Below are positions 1-6,573 of a stretch of 6,897 bases of DNA, in pieces. The notes below the pieces were generated by a model. That model was not told the DNA's origin. It saw only the letters and a program-made list of their open reading frames with translations, and did no database searches. The DNA is taken from assembly GCA_002723015.1 (NCBI GenBank), contig PBNG01000035.1:20045-26941 (forward strand). Reading direction: 5' to 3'. The DNA comes from Roseibacillus sp. Its GTDB lineage: Bacteria; Verrucomicrobiota; Verrucomicrobiae; Verrucomicrobiales; Akkermansiaceae. Numbering within the stretch: position 1 is the first letter of the stretch; each line of letters opens with the position of its first letter. The position numbers and the translations under genes are program-made.

Positions 1-2
1 AG

Positions 3-35
3 AATCAGGATTATCCGAAGCCGGTAAAGAAGTAA
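3..35 (+). CDS. possible 3' end of an upstream gene (last 10 codons)
   Basis: Reading from base 3 gives NQDYPKPVKK followed by TAA at 33-35. The codons look ordinary and the Lys/Pro-rich end is a plausible C-terminus of an upstream + strand gene cut off by the window edge. Of the other two + frames, one stops at 25-27 after an Arg/Ile-rich string. The other is the frame of the next gene and stays open. Ten residues cannot identify a family. A short inverted repeat (AGCCT at 35-39, AGGCT at 46-50) follows at once but has no T-tract, so it is not a convincing terminator. Confidence 0.25.
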   Translation, partial: NQDYPKPVKK

Positions 36-151
36 GCCTGGGCGAAGGCTGCGGCCGGGCATTATCGCGGACATGCCTCCAGCTCCGGGATTTTGCTCCG
101 GTTTCTTTCTGGATGCGAGGGGTGCTGCTGTTGTATTTGTTCCTGCCCGCG

Positions 152-3100
152 ATGAAGTTCCCATCCTTCTCTATCCTGGTGGTCGTTCTTGTGGCGCAAC
201 CATTGCTAGCTCAGGGTGTCGGACCCGAACCTCTTTACAAAAGCCGAATACTTAGAAGTGGTGACGCGGAACGCTTGATCCCCGTTGAAGTCGCGCTCCA
301 ACGGGAGGATCTCTACTTGGTAGTCTCCAGTGAAGGCAATGGAAGCCACGATTGGTCTAACTGGATCGATCCTGAGCTTGTGATGGAAGACGGCAGGATT
401 GTGGATCTCACCCCCTTGTCATGGCGGCCGGCCTTCAGCACTGTCGGGGCGATCCGAGCCGGGAAAACCTACCGTGGAGGCCCCATGACGGTTGCCGGGA
501 AGGAATACGCGAGGGGCCTCGGGACACATGCCGACTCGTTCATCTGGTTTGAGGTTCCCGCCGGTGCGACCACCTTCCGCGCCAAGGTCGCCCTTGACGA
601 TGGAGGGGCCATTCGCGGAGCCGAACTAACGCCCGCGTCCGTTCGTTTCCTCGTCTTTGACCACGAACCGATTGGCTTCCCGAGAGCGCCTGACAAGTTC
701 AACTCCAATTCGCGTGATCCCCAGAGCCTGCCGGCTGACCAGCTTGCGGCGCCAGATGACCTGGAAGTGACCGTCTGGGCTACCAGCCCGATGTTCTACA
801 ACCCGACCAATATGGATACCGATGCCGAGGGACGTATCTGGGTCGCGGAGGGAGTGAACTATCGCAAGAACAGGGACCGGCGCCCGGAGGGAGATCGCAT
901 TGTCGTGCTTGAGGACAAGGACAAGGATGGAAAGGCCGACAGCTCACACGTCTTCGTGCAGGATCCCGAGCTTGTTGCTCCGCTTGGGATCAGCGTGTTC
1001 GGCAACCAGGTGGTGGTGGCACAGCCTCCTCACCTGATTGTCTATACCGATGTTGATGGTGACCTGAGGTTCAATCCGAAGGTAGATAGACGGAAGAACG
1101 TTCTCAGCGGATTCAATGGTCGGAATCATGATCACAGTCTCCACGCCGTGGTGGGAGGACCAGACGGCAAGTGGTATTTCAACCAGGGAAACTGCGGTGC
1201 TCATCTGAAGACCAGGGATGGTGATGAATACTTCGTCGGTGGGCCTTACAAGGGAGGGGAGGATCCGGTAGCCGACTCCCAGGCCATCGGAGGGAGAAAG
1301 AGTTCTGACGGCAATGTATGGGTGGGAGGCTTTGCCGCCCGGATGAACCCCGACGGGAGCGAGGTCCGGATCATTGGACATGGATTCCGCAATAGCTACG
1401 AACATACTGTAACCTCCTTCGGGGATGTCTTTCAAAATGATAACGATGATCCCCCGGCCTGTCGTACCACCTGGCTCATGGAGGGAGGATTCCTCGGTTT
1501 CTTCTCCCCCGACGGCAAGCGTGGCTGGCGGGCTGACCAACGCCCCGGGCAGTCCATTCAGGATGCCCAGTGGCGCCAGTGGGATCCGGGAACCCTGCCA
1601 GCTGGCGACGTCTATGGCGGTGGTTCGCCTACCGGGATCTGCTTTTACGAGAACGGTGCCCTGCCCTCCAGGTATTGCGGGATGCTCCTGAGCTGTGATG
1701 CTGGGCGCAAGGTTGTCTTCGGCTACCACCCCGAGCTGAAGGCCTCTGCCTATACCCTCGACCGGTTTGACTTCGTCAAAAGCAAGGGAAGCAATTTTTT
1801 CCGCCCTTCCGACGTCATGGTGGGCGCCGATGGCGCTCTCTACGTTGCCGACTGGTTTGATTCCGGAGTCGGTGGTCACGCCGATCACGACAAGTCCTGG
1901 TCTGGAACGATCTATCGCATTGCCCCTGGGGGCTTTCGACCTCGCATCGCCCGGGCCGATCCGGGGACCCTCGAGGGTGCGATCAGTCTTCTATGTAATC
2001 CAGCCCAGAATGTTCGCCTTGCTGGATTGCAGAGCCTCAAGGCTGCGGGGTCCGGGGCTGTTCCGGCAGTAAGTGAGCTCCTCAGCCATGGCAACAGCTA
2101 CGTCCGGGCCCGGGCCATCTGGCTTCTTCCGATGCTGGGTGGAAAGGGACTGGAGGTTGTCAGTTCCCTGCTGGAGGGAAGTCCCGACGCCCAGACCCGG
2201 CTTGTCGCCTTTCGGGCCCTCCGTAATGCCGGGGAAAATGTCGAGGTTCTTGTTTCCAAACTGTATCGACAGGAGCCAAGCGCCGCGGTCCGTCGGGAAG
2301 CCGCCCTCGCCCTGCGCGACGTTCCGGCGAGCCGTAAACATCACTATCTCTCCTCTCTCCTGCAGCAGTGCGAGGTGGGCGACCGTACCTATCTCGAGGC
2401 CTGTGGGCTCGGAGCCCATGGGGCTGACAGCAACCTCTTGTGGCGTACCATCAGGCATGACACCGCCATTAAGGATCCCACGCAGTGGTCCAGGGTCTTC
2501 GCCGAGATCACCTGGCGTCTCCGCCCCCTCGATGCGATCAGCGATCTGCTGACTCGAGCCCGGGCTGCCACCCTGCCCCTGAAGGAGCGTCTCTTTGCCA
2601 TCGAGACCCTCGCATTCTACGAGGATGCCCGCGCCCTCACTGCTCTTCTCGAGGCCGCCGCGATTCAGGGGCCCGTAGGAGGAGAGGCCATCCGCTGGCT
2701 GATTCATCTGGGTAACACCCGCTGGCGGAAGCTGAAGGTCTTTGACTTTCTTCAAGAGCGGGGAATCTACGATCCGGGCGAAGTGGAGATTTCCGAGGCT
2801 GTCGTCCCGGCCCCAGAAGGAGATTCCAAGCTCCCCTCGGCCGCCGCCATTCTTGCTCTCGAAGGAAACGCCAGCTCAGGCAGGACAACTGCGTTGCGTT
2901 GCGTGATGTGTCACCGCATCGAGGGCCAGGGCGTTGACTACGGTCCATCTCTTACGGGCTGGATCAGCAACCAAGGCGCCGAAAGATTCGTGCAGGCAGT
3001 CCTCAATCCTTCGGCCGAGATTGCGCTCGGTTATCCGGGCAGTCGGGTCAGACTGAAGGGAGGCAAAGAGATTCACGGTCTTACGCTGGGCTCCAAGAAC

Positions 3101-3265
3101 CCACTGATCGTGCAGAGCCAGGGGGGTATGGTACAGGTCATTCCCTCCGGCAGGATCGAGACCGTCGCGCCTCTGGGGCGGTCGCTCATGCTCTCTGCAG
3201 ATCAACTTGGACTGAGCGCTCAGGACGTGGCTGACCTCCTTGCGTATGCCAGAACCCTCAAATAG
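152..3265 (+). CDS. secreted PVC-type dehydrogenase-like protein: NPCBM-like, beta-propeller, HEAT-like and c-type haem domains
   Basis: This is a predicted periplasmic or secreted protein of 1037 residues. Residues 1-20 form a signal peptide (MK, then a hydrophobic core, PLLA before the likely cleavage). About 55-170 resembles an NPCBM/NEW2 carbohydrate-binding domain (GKEYARGLGTHADSFIWFEV, then a VALDDGG stretch). About 203-593 matches the Pirellula/Verrucomicrobium 'putative membrane-bound dehydrogenase' domain, a sugar-dehydrogenase-like propeller (NMDTDAEGRIWVAEGVNY, VLEDKDKDGKAD, YVADWFDSG). About 606-867 is Ala/Leu-rich and helical with HEAT-like repeats (NVRLAGLQSLKAAG, SYVRARAIWLLPMLGG). 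About 895-1037 is the matching haem domain: CVMCH at 917-921, GPSLTGW, NPSAEIALGY, and SLM with Met1013 as a candidate axial ligand, ending DVADLLAYARTLK. Electron transfer from sugar oxidation is inferred; such proteins are largely uncharacterised. Neither ATG113 (13 residues longer) nor ATG152 has a Shine-Dalgarno site. ATG152 was chosen because it gives a standard signal peptide. A terminator follows. Confidence 0.9.
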   Translation: MKFPSFSILVVVLVAQPLLAQGVGPEPLYKSRILRSGDAERLIPVEVALQREDLYLVVSSEGNGSHDWSNWIDPELVMEDGRIVDLTPLSWRPAFSTVGAIRAGKTYRGGPMTVAGKEYARGLGTHADSFIWFEVPAGATTFRAKVALDDGGAIRGAELTPASVRFLVFDHEPIGFPRAPDKFNSNSRDPQSLPADQLAAPDDLEVTVWATSPMFYNPTNMDTDAEGRIWVAEGVNYRKNRDRRPEGDRIVVLEDKDKDGKADSSHVFVQDPELVAPLGISVFGNQVVVAQPPHLIVYTDVDGDLRFNPKVDRRKNVLSGFNGRNHDHSLHAVVGGPDGKWYFNQGNCGAHLKTRDGDEYFVGGPYKGGEDPVADSQAIGGRKSSDGNVWVGGFAARMNPDGSEVRIIGHGFRNSYEHTVTSFGDVFQNDNDDPPACRTTWLMEGGFLGFFSPDGKRGWRADQRPGQSIQDAQWRQWDPGTLPAGDVYGGGSPTGICFYENGALPSRYCGMLLSCDAGRKVVFGYHPELKASAYTLDRFDFVKSKGSNFFRPSDVMVGADGALYVADWFDSGVGGHADHDKSWSGTIYRIAPGGFRPRIARADPGTLEGAISLLCNPAQNVRLAGLQSLKAAGSGAVPAVSELLSHGNSYVRARAIWLLPMLGGKGLEVVSSLLEGSPDAQTRLVAFRALRNAGENVEVLVSKLYRQEPSAAVRREAALALRDVPASRKHHYLSSLLQQCEVGDRTYLEACGLGAHGADSNLLWRTIRHDTAIKDPTQWSRVFAEITWRLRPLDAISDLLTRARAATLPLKERLFAIETLAFYEDARALTALLEAAAIQGPVGGEAIRWLIHLGNTRWRKLKVFDFLQERGIYDPGEVEISEAVVPAPEGDSKLPSAAAILALEGNASSGRTTALRCVMCHRIEGQGVDYGPSLTGWISNQGAERFVQAVLNPSAEIALGYPGSRVRLKGGKEIHGLTLGSKNPLIVQSQGGMVQVIPSGRIETVAPLGRSLMLSADQLGLSAQDVADLLAYARTLK

Positions 3266-3272
3266 TGCCACC

Positions 3273-3300
3273 AAGGGTCTCCCCGGACCCTTCGTTTTTT
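3273..3300 (+). terminator. intrinsic terminator after the dehydrogenase-like gene
   Basis: AAGGGTC at 3273-3279 pairs perfectly with GACCCTT at 3286-3292 around a six-base loop. After two bases (CG) there is a run of six T at 3295-3300. It begins seven bases after the TAG stop at 3263-3265. This is the classic layout of a rho-independent terminator on the + strand and implies that the downstream amylase gene has its own promoter. Confidence 0.82.
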
Positions 3301-3535
3301 CTCAAGGCGAGGGGGTGTGATCCAGATCAAATGATCATCATTGTGCTCTTCGGCCACGACTTTGGAGGCAGGGCGGGGGCAGAGCCGCGACGGCTGTTCT
3401 GGTGGTAGCATGGCTGATTGAAACCCGGACAAACATGCTGGTCTCGTGTTCCACTGGGGTCTATCATCGGTCCCTGATGCACGCATTACTGCGCTCGTTC
3501 CAACTTTGGAATGGGAGGGATTGAGAGTCGAATCC
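3301..3535. other. non-coding leader region before the GH13 gene
   Basis: No convincing gene is seen here. It contains an 8-base palindrome (ATGATCAT, 3331-3338) amid clustered GATC sites, a small hairpin (AGCCG 3383-3387 / CGGCT 3391-3395, three-base loop) and a weak -10-like TATCAT at 3462-3467 with no acceptable -35 box at the right spacing. A TTGAAA at 3418-3423 is likewise unpaired. The promoter of the GH13 gene should lie here because a terminator precedes the region, but I cannot place it with confidence. None of the palindromes resembles a LacI-family maltose operator closely enough to call. Confidence 0.4.
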
Positions 3536-3540
3536 GAAGG
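3536..3540 (+). promoter_or_regulatory. ribosome binding site deciding the GH13 start
   Basis: GAAGG lies six bases before ATG3547. It favours this start over the in-frame ATG at 3511, which lacks a purine-rich site at the right distance and would put twelve extra, Arg-rich residues before the signal peptide. Confidence 0.55.
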
Positions 3541-3546
3541 CCTTTC

Positions 3547-5358
3547 ATGAAGTTCTATTCTCCGCTCCTTCGAATTCTTGGGGGACTCCTGTTCGGTTCC
3601 GGGGCAGCTTCTGGGGCGGAGACCACCTGGTTTGCGGATGCGATCTGGTATCAGGTCTTCCCCGAACGGTTTCGCAATGGCGATCTGGGGAACGATCCAG
3701 TACGCACGAGCCTGAAGGATACGTGGCCCTACCAGATCCCTGTGGACTGGCAGCCCAGTCCGTGGACCTCGGACTGGTACAGGATGCAACCGTGGGAGCA
3801 GGATGGCCGCGACTTTTACGTGCACGCTCAATTGAGACGTTACGGCGGAGACCTGCAGGGTATTCTCGACAAGCTCGATTATCTTAAGGACCTCGGGGTC
3901 AACACCCTCTACCTGAATCCTGTCTTCGAGAGCCCCTCGCTGCACAAGTATGGTGCCACACTTTATCATCACATCGACAAGCACTTTGGCCCGGCTCCGA
4001 ACGAAGACCTCGCTCTTTTTGCTACCGAGGATCCGGACGATCCCACGACGTGGAAATGGTCGGCAGCGGACAAGCTTTTCCTTCAGCTTATCAGGGAAGT
4101 CCATCGACGTAAGATGCGGATCATCATCGATGGAGTGTTTAACCATGTTGGCATTCCATTCTGGGCGTTCCAGAAAGCCCGCAGCGAGGGTCCGGCCAGC
4201 CGCTATGCGAAGTGGTTTCACATTGAGGAGTGGGATGATCCCGCTACTCCGGAAGATGAGTTTGACTACCGGGGCTGGGCAGGAGTGCGGGGGCTGCCCG
4301 AGTTCCGTAAGAATGAGAACGGTCCTCACCCGGAGGCGAAAAAACACATGCACGCGATCGTGAAGCGTTGGATGGATCCCAATAATGACGGAGATCCCTC
4401 GGACGGCATCGATGGGTGGCGTCTCGATGTGGCAGCCGAGGTCCCTCTTGCCTTCTGGCTTGAGCTGCGCGGGTGGGTGAAGGAGATAAACCCCGGGGCC
4501 TACCTGACGGGAGAGATCTGGTGGGAGAACTACCGGAATCATAAGCTCAAGAATGCGGCACCGTGGTTGGAAAAGGCATTTGACGGGGTTATGAATTACC
4601 GTTTTACCGACGCGGTTCTTCGCTTCGCAAATGAGGAGCAAAACCCGGCGTCTGCGCGGGAATTCCTCGAGACTCTGAATGGAATCGGGAACGATTACGG
4701 CTACCGAAAGATTCTCGAATTGCAGAACCTCCTCGACAGTCACGATGTCGCCCGGATTGGCTCGGTGGTGATGAATCCGGAGGCCCGCCTGGATCACGAT
4801 GCCAATGTGAAACACCGGCCCGGGTATGAGACTGGCCCCCCTGACGAGGCCGCGCGTCGTAAGCTCAAGTTCATGGTCGGTCTCCAGTTTCTCCTGCCCG
4901 GCGCGCCCTACATCTACTACGGGGCGGAAGCAGGAATGTGGGGCGCGGATGATCCGGACTGCCGTAAGCCCATGGTTTGGCCGGATCGAAACTACGAGGA
5001 CGAGGTATTCCTGCCCACCCAGAAGAAGAAGCGCCGGTCCTCCGTCGGCTTTGACGAGGAACTCCACCAATTCTACCGTGGGCTCTGCGCGAGGCGTCAG
5101 GGGAATGGGTTATGGCGCCGCGGGTCCTATGAGCCCCTCGCAAATGGCGAGCGTTGGTTTGCATTTCGGCGAACTCTCGGGGAAGAGCGGGCAGTGGTCA
5201 TCGTCAATGCCGGGGATAAGCCGTTCGGCGCTCCTGTTTCCTGGTTCTGGACTGAGGGCGGAAAGTCGCCGATGCGAGTATCACCCACTCATCCTCACGA
5301 TGGGGCTCCGGCGGGGGATCTGGTAGTGGAACCGTGGGGTATCATGATTCTCCAGTAG
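3547..5358 (+). CDS. secreted GH13 alpha-amylase family glycosidase (neopullulanase/cyclomaltodextrinase-like)
   Basis: This enzyme of 603 residues is predicted to hydrolyse alpha-glucosidic bonds in starch, glycogen or malto-oligosaccharides outside the cytoplasm. Residues 1-24 are a signal peptide (Lys2 and Arg9, hydrophobic core, ASGA before Glu25). The catalytic barrel starts with AIWYQVFPERFRNGD. Conserved region I is DGVFNH (Asp195, Asn199, His200). Region II is GWRLDVA (Arg292, nucleophile Asp294). Region III is LTGEIWW (acid/base Glu323). Region IV is DSHD (His399, transition-state Asp400). GAPYIYYGAEAGMWG and the DDPDCRKPMVW stretch after it are typical of neopullulanase-like members, as is SHD in place of NHD. 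About 515-603 is a short beta-sandwich domain C ending GIMILQ. No N-terminal CBM34-like domain is present, unlike typical cytoplasmic neopullulanases. An acidic loop with EF-hand-like spacing (277-289) precedes the nucleophile. Exact specificity is unknown. The gene converges on the vWA gene. Confidence 0.94.
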   Translation: MKFYSPLLRILGGLLFGSGAASGAETTWFADAIWYQVFPERFRNGDLGNDPVRTSLKDTWPYQIPVDWQPSPWTSDWYRMQPWEQDGRDFYVHAQLRRYGGDLQGILDKLDYLKDLGVNTLYLNPVFESPSLHKYGATLYHHIDKHFGPAPNEDLALFATEDPDDPTTWKWSAADKLFLQLIREVHRRKMRIIIDGVFNHVGIPFWAFQKARSEGPASRYAKWFHIEEWDDPATPEDEFDYRGWAGVRGLPEFRKNENGPHPEAKKHMHAIVKRWMDPNNDGDPSDGIDGWRLDVAAEVPLAFWLELRGWVKEINPGAYLTGEIWWENYRNHKLKNAAPWLEKAFDGVMNYRFTDAVLRFANEEQNPASAREFLETLNGIGNDYGYRKILELQNLLDSHDVARIGSVVMNPEARLDHDANVKHRPGYETGPPDEAARRKLKFMVGLQFLLPGAPYIYYGAEAGMWGADDPDCRKPMVWPDRNYEDEVFLPTQKKKRRSSVGFDEELHQFYRGLCARRQGNGLWRRGSYEPLANGERWFAFRRTLGEERAVVIVNAGDKPFGAPVSWFWTEGGKSPMRVSPTHPHDGAPAGDLVVEPWGIMILQ

Positions 5359-5412
5359 CTTGAGCCTGCAAGTGCGTCAGCGGGACTCGATTGGAGAGCT
5401 GGCCCAGCAGCA

Positions 5413-5434
5413 GGGAAGGGAGGGGGGGAAAGGG
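5413..5434 (+). other. G-quadruplex motif between convergent genes
   Basis: Four G-tracts occur in 22 bases: GGG 5413-5415, GGG 5418-5420, seven G at 5422-5428 and GGG 5432-5434, with loops of two, one and three bases. This satisfies the usual G3+N1-7 rule. It sits inside an unbroken purine run (5412-5434) downstream of the GH13 stop codon and just past the vWA stop codon on the other strand. A GH13 transcript reading through would carry the G-rich strand. Folding and function are inferred only. Confidence 0.5.
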
Positions 5435-5438
5435 TGAC

Positions 5439-6488
5439 CTAGCGAACGGGCTTATGCTTACCGTTCTTATCGACGACGGAGAAGTGGCCTCCGGTGCGCT
5501 TGGCCAGTTCGTCGAGATCCTTGTGAGCACGTGGCTCCATCAGCGCGATGCAGTTGATCTGCACTCCCTGGGACTTCGCCTTGGCCCCAAGTTCGCGGGC
5601 CCAGGCGTCAGAACCGCTGGCAACGCCATCGGTCATGAAGCAGATGATCTGGGGAGGAGGACTCATCCCAAGGGCCATTTCGATCCCCTTGTCCCAGGAG
5701 GTTCCCGAGGAGAGGGGTGCTTTCTTCACGATGCGCCCGGAATCAGACAGCTGCTGGGGTGAGGCGGTCAGCCAGCGGGCACGTTGTCCGATCCCGTCAG
5801 GTCCCCAGCCTCCCCCGGCCTTCTTCCACCTGTAGTTTTTTCCCCCGGGGGCTTTGACTGTCGCGCTGCCTCCCTGACGGTTCAGGTTGACCTGGTCTCC
5901 AGCCTCCCACGCGATGCAGGAGAAAAAGACGATTCCGTAGCGGGTGCCGTGGGAGAGCTGCCCGATCGACTTGCTGAGCTCCTTGCGCATGAGGTCGGCT
6001 CTGCCCTGTGAGCCCATCGAGCTTGAGAAGTCGATGACATAGCAGATACGCTCCGCGCGAACGGACTGACCGAAGAAGCTGGTTCCTCCAGCCCCGTTGC
6101 CGTCACCGGAGCCCCAGCCCGCGCCAAAGTCGCCATCTGAACCGTAGTTAAGTGACGGATTTTCCGTAATCTCCGGGATGGGAACCGAGATGGGGGAGGG
6201 AGCGGTGCTGGCAACAACCTTCGCCATCGCGCTGCTGGGAGCAGAGGGCTTCCGTTTGACCTGGGGGTCCATCCGCTTCTGGTCAACCTGTTCTTCCTCG
6301 GGCATGTCGGCCCGGTAGGTGATCAGGGCGCTACTGTCCTGTGAAAGGCTGGGCAGGATGATGAAAGCTAGAATGATGCCCAAGAGGGTGATCGAGAGCA
6401 GGGCAATCATCATGCTCATGGTGGTCGCGATCCTTCGCTGGCGCTGAAGTTCCGCCTCGGTCTCAGGTAACTGGATGTGCAAACTCAT
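5439..6488 (-). CDS. membrane-anchored von Willebrand factor A domain protein
   Basis: This predicted inner-membrane protein of 349 residues has its vWA domain in the periplasm. Residues 1-22 are a short charged cytoplasmic tail ending in RQRR. About 24-46 form one transmembrane helix rich in Met, Ile and Leu. About 60-112 are a charged then Pro/Ser-rich linker, and 116-135 are Gly/Asp/Ser-rich and probably flexible. SFFG (137-140) precedes the vWA fold (about 147-345). The metal-binding MIDAS motif DxSxS is intact (Asp153, Ser155, Ser157), with SGTSWDKG near 261-268 as the probable third MIDAS loop and TDG (Asp287) as the fourth strand aspartate. A Gly/Lys-rich insertion at about 198-230 separates two fold elements. 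The domain should bind a divalent metal and a partner protein; neither is known. ATG6488 was chosen over an in-frame ATG at 6635, which would add 49 basic residues and overlap the upstream gene. The partial gene upstream on the same strand may share its transcript. Confidence 0.88.
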   Translation of the reverse strand: MSLHIQLPETEAELQRQRRIATTMSMMIALLSITLLGIILAFIILPSLSQDSSALITYRADMPEEEQVDQKRMDPQVKRKPSAPSSAMAKVVASTAPSPISVPIPEITENPSLNYGSDGDFGAGWGSGDGNGAGGTSFFGQSVRAERICYVIDFSSSMGSQGRADLMRKELSKSIGQLSHGTRYGIVFFSCIAWEAGDQVNLNRQGGSATVKAPGGKNYRWKKAGGGWGPDGIGQRARWLTASPQQLSDSGRIVKKAPLSSGTSWDKGIEMALGMSPPPQIICFMTDGVASGSDAWARELGAKAKSQGVQINCIALMEPRAHKDLDELAKRTGGHFSVVDKNGKHKPVR

Positions 6489-6498
6489 CGAGTTAGTT

Positions 6499-6504
6499 TC
6501 CTCT
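6499..6504 (-). promoter_or_regulatory. ribosome binding site of the vWA gene
   Basis: On the minus strand AGAGGA lies ten bases before ATG6488. It supports this start over the further-upstream in-frame ATG at 6635, which lies inside the preceding gene. Confidence 0.5.
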
Positions 6505-6573
6505 TTATGCCTTAAAACGTCGTTCTTTAGAAGAGATCTTCTCCAGATTCTCACGGTCGGGGCGAGGAAGCAG

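Noticed and set aside
35..50. inverted repeat AGCCT/AGGCT as terminator of an upstream gene
   Set aside because: The stem is only five pairs and no T-tract follows.
944..1888. 314-codon antisense open frame within the dehydrogenase-like gene
   Set aside because: It lies wholly opposite conserved propeller sequence and shows no domain or ribosome binding site; it is a shadow of codon bias.
1991..2755. 254-codon antisense open frame opposite the HEAT-like region
   Set aside because: It is wholly opposite a repeat region that is itself in frame with a convincing protein; no motif supports it.
3331..3408. 25-codon open frame in the leader before the GH13 gene (MIIIVLFGHDF...)
   Set aside because: It has no Shine-Dalgarno site, no second feature such as a terminator to make a leader-peptide model, and its length is expected by chance.
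3418..3467. possible sigma-70 promoter elements (TTGAAA 3418-3423, TATCAT 3462-3467)
   Set aside because: The two boxes are 38 bases apart and neither has a reasonable partner at 16-18 bases, so no promoter is called.
3220..5070. 616-codon open frame on the minus strand opposite the GH13 gene
   Set aside because: The plus strand carries an unmistakable GH13 enzyme with all catalytic motifs. The antisense frame has no recognisable domain, its composition reflects complementing a codon-biased gene, and it overlaps the end of the first gene and the terminator.
6522..6540. small inverted repeat (AGAAG/CTTCT) between the two minus-strand genes as a terminator
   Set aside because: The stem is five AT-rich pairs with no T-tract on the minus strand; it would not stop transcription.
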